This document shows positions 57,706 through 64,000 of a stretch of DNA of 64,000 nucleotides, in pieces. The notes below the pieces were generated by a model. That model was not told where the DNA came from, ran no database searches, and worked only from the letters and a program-made list of their open reading frames with translations. Source of the DNA: Cadophora sp. MPI-SDFR-AT-0126 (taxonomy: Eukaryota; Ascomycota; Leotiomycetes; Helotiales; Ploettnerulaceae); NCBI GenBank assembly GCA_020747065.1, contig JAGMVK010000010.1, forward strand, positions 434,001 to 498,000, written 5' to 3'. Numbering within the stretch: the first letter of the stretch is position 1; the number at the start of each line of letters is the position of its first letter. Both the position numbers and the translations under genes were made by a program.

Positions 57706-58205
57706 TTTCATGTACGTTACAAAGATTCAAGTACAAATGAATATTATCTAGAAGAAAATGAGACGTTGTGATCGAATTGTAAATATGTCCTAGGCTTGTT
57801 TTGTGTTGCCTGCGAGTTTCAACTACTTGAAAATGATGCACACAAAGATGGAAAGGTGAAATCTCAAGTGAGTTACGCATAGGCCCCAATGTCATTCTGT
57901 ATTCGATCAGGTGCTGAAAGTCCAAGTCAAAGACTGATTGTGGGGGAGTCTCGAACGTGAGGTGGGGGAGGGGTGCGGGAGGAAGGGGGAACTGAACCAT
58001 GCTTGAACTGTTAAACGGGTAAATGGAAAATCTGCCCAGGAAATACTCTCTGACTAGGTACGTCAACCAAGCGATGGAGGGACCCGAGGGCATGGGAGAG
58101 CCATCCTTGTTCTACATCAATATAAACATGATGGAAATGGCTGCTGGTAATTGATCTAGGTCTTCCTGAGCTCAGCCCGAGCTGTCATTCTCCTCCATAC
58201 GTCCG
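57706..58205. promoter_or_regulatory. Divergent promoter, GMC and SDR genes
   Basis: 500 bp between two start codons in opposite directions. A TATAAA element lies at 58121-58126, about 80 bp before the SDR start. Confidence 0.5.
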
Positions 58206-59033
58206 ATGCCGTCCACCCTGGAAACGAAGACTGCAGTCATCACTGGTGCCGCTCGAGGCCTTGGTTTGAGCTTTGCAGAAGCGCTCGCTACAGCAAGATG
58301 CAACATTGCCGTTCTGGACATCCTCCCAGAACCCTCGCCAGCCCTCTTTTCTCTCAGATCGTCATACAATGTGAAAGTTGAATACTACAAAACCGATATC
58401 ACCAATCGCAAGCAGGTCTACCAGTCCATAGCGCAGGTCAAAGCCGATTTTGGGTCTATCGACATCAACGTCAATGCTGCTGGCGTCGTGACCAATGAGT
58501 CTTTCCTCACAACTTCGGACGCCAACATCAGCCGCACCTTTGCGGTCAACTTTACGGGCAGTTTTCTCGTTGCACAAGCGTGTGCACAGAGCATGGTAGA
58601 GAGATACACTGCCATCAATGGCAAGGAAAAAGCCACTGAGCCTACCACAGGCAGCATCGTTTTCATCGCCTCCATTGCAACATACATCGCCTCTACCGCG
58701 CAACAAATCAGCTGCTATACCGCGTCCAAGGCAGCTGTGAAGGGCTTGGTAAAGCCACTTGCTATGGAGCTCTCCCAGTATGGCATCCGTGTGAATAGCT
58801 TGTCGCCGGGTTATATGATGACGGATATGATGAGAGGGTTGCAAACCGAGCAACCGACTCTGGTCAGTCAGTTTGAGAAGGAGACCTTGTTCGGTCGCAT
58901 TGGTTTACCGGAGGAGCTGAAAGGTGGCATGTTGTGGCTTTGTGATAGCAAAGCAAGCGGATGGTACACTGGGCAGGATCTCCTCATAGATGGCGGTGCT
59001 ACTGCGTGGAAGCATCCGGCGGTGTTGAGCTAG
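58206..59033 (+). CDS. Short-chain dehydrogenase/reductase, classical (polyol/sorbose reductase-like)
   Basis: Single exon, 275 aa. Cofactor motif TGAARGLG (residues 13-20), NAAG at 90-93, catalytic Asn115, Ser156, Tyr171 and Lys175 (YTASK), followed by LSPGYMMTDM and the C-terminal LIDGGATAW typical of classical SDRs with an open active site. In the context of a sugar transporter, a Gfo/Idh and a GMC enzyme, oxidation or reduction of a sugar or polyol is likely, in the cytosol. The start ATG gives the standard short lead before the Rossmann fold. A TATA box lies 80 bp upstream. The exact substrate is not determined. Confidence 0.93.
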   Translation: MPSTLETKTAVITGAARGLGLSFAEALATARCNIAVLDILPEPSPALFSLRSSYNVKVEYYKTDITNRKQVYQSIAQVKADFGSIDINVNAAGVVTNESFLTTSDANISRTFAVNFTGSFLVAQACAQSMVERYTAINGKEKATEPTTGSIVFIASIATYIASTAQQISCYTASKAAVKGLVKPLAMELSQYGIRVNSLSPGYMMTDMMRGLQTEQPTLVSQFEKETLFGRIGLPEELKGGMLWLCDSKASGWYTGQDLLIDGGATAWKHPAVLS

Positions 59034-59800
59034 TCCTTGCCATCATTACATAGACTGTTGAGATAAAGTTTCTTTCAAGTCCTCCACATACCCTCCATTC
59101 ACTACCAACGTGATTGAGATCTATGTCCTTCTGAGACACGTCTTGAGTCTGCAAAGAATGTACCACCAATTCCCGACTTCCCTGCCCCCGCCCCCCCCTC
59201 TTTTCCCTATTTCACAAAAAGGAGTCAGAAAAAAAAACCATTTGATGATATTTTTTTAGAGTCGCTCAAGATAGTATTCTGCATGCTGATGCCGGAATTT
59301 CAGCTTCTGATTACAACCATCAGCTGGCACCGCATCTGTCGCTTGGATCCCACTCCGCTCCAATGAATGTCTCACTTCCGACTATAAAAGCCAAGCGTCC
59401 TTCAACTATTCTTAACCACATTGATAGCAGGAGAGTGCTCGTCAATCTAGCTAGCCGATCAGTTGGCTGCTGGTCAGTGACATTGCAGCCTGTCTTTGAA
59501 CCTTATGTAAACTCAAATACCGCTGCCCTCCGGTATAAATTTTATCTCCGTTCCCCTGTTCATGATCTGTTCTCGCACATGTTGTGGTCTTGTGAGCGTG
59601 GTTAATCTTTTCGTTAGAACCCATCCTGCCGCAATACGAATAGCATTCAAAAAAAATATATATATATCGGGAGGACCAAATGGTTTTCTCGGTTAAGAGT
59701 TAGATTCATTAGATTAAATCCAAATCTACCAGCAACTTTGTTCAAAATCGTCGTCTACGGAGAGATCTTACATCCGCCCAGACATGAGTGAATTAATCTA
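59034..59800. other. Intergenic region with homopolymers
   Basis: No gene supported. Contains C, A and T runs near 59180-59260 and an AT dinucleotide run near 59650-59665. Confidence 0.45.
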
Positions 59801-61924
59801 TCATCCCAGCCGGATCTCTTCCCAAGACGTGACAATAGTAAAAGGCTCAAGGTACATCGGATTTTCCCATAGATACTTCTTGATTTCGCGAACACTGTCC
59901 TTACTATACCTCTCATACTCGAATTGATCAACCCAGCCGAAGCCAATCCGCTCCACCGCATGACCTATTTGGCAAACAACCAATATAGCAGGACCAGTTG
60001 GCCTCATGGAGATGTCTTTGATGGAATGACCTAGAATAATTCCCGTACAGATCTGACCTCGTAATAATTCAAGGTTCGATATGGATTTGAATTTCCAATA
60101 CAAGTATCCACCATCTTCCAAGTTCACCTTTGCTGTATACTCATCTTTGTCCTTCTGTCGATCTCGTTTCCTTATTTGCAGTCGTGTGGTCCATGTCGTA
60201 AGACGAACAAAATTTGAAAGGTGCAGATCCAAGTTGGCTTTGGAGGTAGAGTTCTGAAAATCTTCCCATTTTAAGACTCGTCCATCAATCAGCTCAATAC
60301 TAAGCTGAGCATTTGGATCGACTTTGATCGAAGGCCAGTCAGTATCTTCAGTATCTGTCCAGGTGACTGGCCCTTGCCAACCAGTCCATGACCAGCTTGG
60401 AAATCCAGGTCGTCTCCCTGTTCGTTCTTTCAGGTCCCAGAACATCCCAGCAAGAAAACCCATAGCTGGTGTCCATGCTTCAATGGACTTGCCTCTTGTA
60501 GGCATCGAAGGTAAGATCGGGATCCCAGAGCATTGTTTGATACCCAATCGATTTCTTTCAAATGCATTGAAGATTCCCAGCATACCTTTGAGGATATCAG
60601 TAGGGTTCCCAAGGCTGCGCGTAGAGTATTCTTCGATACGTCGAAAAACTTCAAGACTTGTGCTTCCTACCCCTTTCGGAAAGATGCCCACATGGTTGTC
60701 TTCACAGAAGTCGCTCTTGAAACCTTGCATGTCTTGTCTGTGCATTTGCTCTGTTGGAAGGTTGATCGACTCGCAACAATACATCCCATAGCACTCGAAG
60801 TACATTTGCTCTTCCGCGAACACCAATCGTCTCCTGGATAGCAGGCCTTCCTGATATGTCCACGCTCTTGTTTCCCATTTAGTCCCGGCTAGTAATGACG
60901 TTAAGTAAGGATCCAGAGAAATAAGGAAATTTCGTCCAATCTTTGCGCAAGTCGTCAGATTATGAGGCTTCCTTTCGCGTTCACATACTCCGGGAAGACC
61001 GTAAGTCGGATTATCGCCAGCAGCAGCTATGATGGTAAGTTCGGCATTCTGATATATCAAGTCCATCTGCCCGACCTGTTCAGCCACATCTTCCTTGCGT
61101 TGCTGGTTGATGCAGTACCTGTCGACCCAGAGATATCGAAAGTCAAGGCGATTCGTTACCGTCATTGCGTCTTTGATCGTGCATGGGAGATCATCTGGTA
61201 GCTTGTCCGGTTCCTTAGAAGTCTCTGAACTGAGTCCCCACACATAACTCAAGGCAACATAAGGGTGGTTCGTTGCCGGGACTAGCTCTCCAGTCTTGCA
61301 ATCAATTAGTCTCAAAGATGGAATAGAAGGAGCATCCCCGACAGAGCATGACATTGTGTGATGATTTCGGCACAGGTTGATCCAATCTTTAACGATTTCG
61401 TAGTTGTCAATCTTCTTCCCAATTATCTTGATGGGGCCATTGAGGCCATCAGGCTGCGAGACGATGCACCTCCGACCATTATCTAGCTCCAAGAAATTGG
61501 TTTTGATTGATTTCCACCACGTAGACTTTATCTTGTTCGAGGAGAGCGACCGAAGTGGCTGCTTGTCGGAAACGTTCGCCGGTTGGGGTGAGAGTGTAGA
61601 ATACAGCAAGCTGCACAACGGGCACCGTCCAATCTTCCATTGTGCAACAGGGCTAAGAGCCGCCACTGGTAGTCCGCGACGAGTTTTGTGTTGCCTTGAG
61701 AGCAAAGAATCAATATCAAGCTTCGTACAACGCTGACAGAGCTGGTTCCGAATTGGGCGACTTTCTTTGGTTTGAGATGTCAGCGGCTGTCGGATTGTAG
61801 AAAGCTCTGTAGGATACAGGTCATCATCCGCTGCTCTTTTCTGCCGCTTTGCAAGACCATCTACTTCAGTCGCAAGAGAGATGCTATGCTTGGACTTGTT
61901 CTTCGCTCTGCTGAGCTCGGACAT
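59801..61924 (-). CDS. HET domain protein, second type
   Basis: Single exon, 707 aa. The N-terminus is basic and disordered with two CxxC pairs (CQRC at 63-66, CPLC at 101-104), which may bind metal. The HET domain follows: YVALSYVWG (222-230), LWVDRYCINQQ (265-275), MDLIYQNAELTIIAAAG and WETRAWTYQEGLLSRRRLVF (350-369). This is the large fungal subgroup with CxxC N-termini and a long C-terminal part, which here ends with PFTIVTSWEEIRLG. It likely takes part in self/non-self recognition. It differs from the HET protein at 1171-2946 in length, domain position and lead sequence, so the two are not recent duplicates. Confidence 0.9.
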   Translation of the reverse strand: MSELSRAKNKSKHSISLATEVDGLAKRQKRAADDDLYPTELSTIRQPLTSQTKESRPIRNQLCQRCTKLDIDSLLSRQHKTRRGLPVAALSPVAQWKIGRCPLCSLLYSTLSPQPANVSDKQPLRSLSSNKIKSTWWKSIKTNFLELDNGRRCIVSQPDGLNGPIKIIGKKIDNYEIVKDWINLCRNHHTMSCSVGDAPSIPSLRLIDCKTGELVPATNHPYVALSYVWGLSSETSKEPDKLPDDLPCTIKDAMTVTNRLDFRYLWVDRYCINQQRKEDVAEQVGQMDLIYQNAELTIIAAAGDNPTYGLPGVCERERKPHNLTTCAKIGRNFLISLDPYLTSLLAGTKWETRAWTYQEGLLSRRRLVFAEEQMYFECYGMYCCESINLPTEQMHRQDMQGFKSDFCEDNHVGIFPKGVGSTSLEVFRRIEEYSTRSLGNPTDILKGMLGIFNAFERNRLGIKQCSGIPILPSMPTRGKSIEAWTPAMGFLAGMFWDLKERTGRRPGFPSWSWTGWQGPVTWTDTEDTDWPSIKVDPNAQLSIELIDGRVLKWEDFQNSTSKANLDLHLSNFVRLTTWTTRLQIRKRDRQKDKDEYTAKVNLEDGGYLYWKFKSISNLELLRGQICTGIILGHSIKDISMRPTGPAILVVCQIGHAVERIGFGWVDQFEYERYSKDSVREIKKYLWENPMYLEPFTIVTSWEEIRLG

Positions 61925-63534
61925 GACAACGAGCAGGATAACTCAAAAACATAAAACTTCGATGACACAGAGGACAAGATTTCTTTTGGTGAAGTAGTTG
62001 ATGGTAGCCTGATGTTGTCAAACACCATGGATGAGGAAGGGAAAGGAGGGAGCACAAGTGCCGGCTCCGTGACCAGGCTGAGAGAATTGTGGCTGAGCGA
62101 AGCGAAGGAGGTTTGTTGGTGTTTCAGCCCCTGTAAGTCCTTTCCAATGAAATCTTCCATCCTCTCATCCTTTGACATTGCTTCTAGCCACGATTTTCCC
62201 AATTTTAACCGAGAATAGGCTTGTTCACATCATCTCTGGCGCCACTTCAGCCTTCTTCCCTCCACAGACTTACAGACACGTCCCTCAGTAACAGGTGCCG
62301 GCAACAGGTCGAGCGTGTGCCGCAATTACTTTGTATACGTTCACAGCAGGAAGATTTCTACTCGGCTGAACTCGTAGGCGAGCCTATCTACAGAAATATC
62401 TGGTCGACGATTAAGGCCCGTGCGAAACACCAAAGTCAAAGTACAAAAGAATTATTTTTATCCTACACAACGAAAGAAATTATATTCTATCTTCAACATT
62501 ACTTTAATTTAAAAATAGTTGGTTTGATTGTACTAGGATTTTTTTTTATTTTTTATCTTTTATTAGTGTGTTATAAGAAGAAATGAAAGATTCTCGCCCT
62601 TAGTAGACATCTCGTCAAAATCGAAGATATATCTCTGTCGTCCGCAGCGAGTATGTCAAAGCACTAGAAGCTTTGTTGTCCTGTGCTGATTTCTTGCAAC
62701 TAAATTTTGCAATGCAATATATTAGTAAATAATACGTCTATCTCCCACAGACTGAGGAGAATTGGGCAATCTCCTCTGCCTACAATACAAACGACTTATC
62801 AATAACTTTGCATTTTTCCAGACTCTGAGAACCCGATTAGCAACGCACGTCAATCGGTGCCGCTTTCTCAGAACCCGGAACCGAGACCTCTGATCCTATC
62901 TTGTACATTCACGTCGCAGGATGCTGTGGTATATAAGATGTATACAATTGGGACCCAATGCCTGCTCTACTCTTATCTTTCCTTCGATTCCTATATATAT
63001 ACTTGGATCTATTCTACTGGATCTTCTGCCTCTCAGCATTTGAAAATTGTACAAATCATCTTTTTCATATGTGGTTAGCCAGTTGCAAGCCGGTGTCCTG
63101 TGCTAGAAGGCCGGGTGGGGGTTCGACAACATCGACGCTGCTCGAGGAATTTCTCTTCCATAAAGTCCCGATCCCGGAGCTCACAGCTGCATATTCGTTT
63201 CAGGACTCTTAATTGCTTCCTTTCTTATTAAATAGATAGCTAAAAGTACATTTCTTAACATGCCGTCCTGAAATGGCTTTCTGCTCGAGTGACTTTTGTT
63301 TATATTTTAGTAGGACTGTATCAGTTGTTGCCGTAAAAAACGAGGCTAATATCACGAAGTATTGATTAGAAAATGTATCCTGGTTTGAACAGTAGTATTC
63401 TCATGGTCTCCTATATGGAGGGGGAGCGAGCACCTGTACATATACATGGAGAGGTCTAAACATACCAATCCTCAAACTTTGCGACCGCACGTCTGAATCG
63501 CCTTCAATATTTTTGTCCGAGCTGGACTGAGCCC
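61925..63534. other. Gene-poor end region with AT-rich island (about 62430-62600)
   Basis: No supported gene. The first 200 bases are the promoter of the HET gene. From about 62430 to 62600 the sequence is very AT-rich with T and A runs, and the following kilobase is moderately AT-rich with scattered stops. This resembles the island at 3100-3460 and could be RIP-degraded repeat DNA, but no element could be recognised. Confidence 0.4.
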
Positions 63535-63855
63535 TTCTTAAGTTCATCTCAATCCCTTCAAGATCGCTTAAACTGGACCAATCGCTTCACCCATCTTTAA
63601 TGCTCCTCAATTACTTCTCAAATCCCCTCTCAAGCCATCTCAATCGCTTCTCAATTTCCTCGCAGCCCTTTCTTAATTCCTTCTGAATTCCTTCTCGATC
63701 CTTGCTCGATCCCTCCTCAGTCTCTTCTTGATCCTTTCCAATCTCATCTCAAGCTTCCCCAATTGCTTCTCAACGTCCTCCCAATTCCTTCTCAACCCCT
63801 TCCTGATCTGTTCTTGATCCCTTCGCAACTCCTTCTCAATCTCTCCCCAATGCCC
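63535..63855. repeat. Degenerate pyrimidine-rich minisatellite
   Basis: About 320 bp built from imperfect copies of a short unit close to CTTCTCAATCCC (spacing about 11-16 bases). The plus strand has very little G. The minus strand reads as a short Arg/Glu/Lys-rich, coiled-coil-like frame at 63673-63861, which is most simply a by-product of the repeat. Confidence 0.65.
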
Positions 63856-64000
63856 GACCATGAGACGATCGGTCTCTTTCGCCGTTTGGCAGCTAGAAGT
63901 ATTTGGTGTGTGAACGAGTTGTAAGAGCCGACAATTATGATAGGTCGTCGGTAGCCAAAATCGTATGAAAAGGGGAAATCGGGAGGCCAGAGAGCCAGAG

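Noticed and set aside
62221..62586. 121-codon plus frame ending in a hydrophobic stretch
   Set aside because: The hydrophobic part coincides with the AT-rich island, where T-rich codons mimic membrane segments.
63673..63861. Coiled-coil-like 62-codon frame on minus
   Set aside because: Fully explained by the degenerate pyrimidine minisatellite; recorded as a repeat.

Overview
The window is nuclear DNA from a filamentous ascomycete (Pezizomycotina; a Leotiomycetes-like fungus fits, but the sequence alone does not fix the class). The signs are short GT-AG introns of about 45-170 nt with CTAAC-type branch points, two HET-domain (heterokaryon incompatibility) genes, small AT-rich islands that look RIP-degraded, and typical fungal proteins. 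No rRNA, convincing tRNA, CRISPR array or intact transposon was seen. Exon models were built by hand from splice signals and reading frame. All spliced genes close in frame except the transporter at 26.9-29.5 kb, where one junction is off by one nucleotide.

Layout. 1-6.1 kb: a 5'-truncated short-chain dehydrogenase, a single-exon HET protein, an AT-rich island, and a four-exon membrane protein with a heavily glycosylated outer domain on the minus strand. 6.1-24.7 kb: about 18.6 kb with no recognisable gene, ordinary base composition, many short simple repeats, and one segment (19.6-22.15 kb) that reads like a very long 5' leader. 24.7-31 kb: ARPC5 (Arp2/3 complex), a sugar/quinate-type MFS transporter and a small Cys-rich protein. 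31-34.5 kb: a fusion of an NRPS-like adenylation domain with a ferric-reductase-like membrane domain and an FNR-like domain. 36.3-46.1 kb: housekeeping genes, namely a mitochondrial enoyl-CoA hydratase, the AP-2 alpha adaptin, an NDUFAF5-type complex I assembly factor, a membrane-anchored double-psi beta-barrel protein and a tiny membrane protein. 48.6-50.5 kb: a decayed amidase gene. 51.4-59.0 kb: four metabolic genes in alternating, largely divergent orientation (MFS sugar transporter, Gfo/Idh/MocA oxidoreductase, GMC oxidoreductase, SDR), which look like a small carbohydrate- or polyol-oxidation cluster with CreA-type motifs in one shared promoter. 59-64 kb: a second, different HET protein, AT-rich sequence and a degenerate minisatellite.

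How the genes relate: the housekeeping genes are ordinary neighbours. The 51.4-59.0 kb group plausibly works together (uptake followed by successive oxidations), but the substrate is unknown. The most unusual items are the adenylation/ferric-reductase fusion without a carrier domain, the large non-AT-rich gene desert, the amidase relic, and the Gfo/Idh protein whose cofactor-binding glycines are missing.
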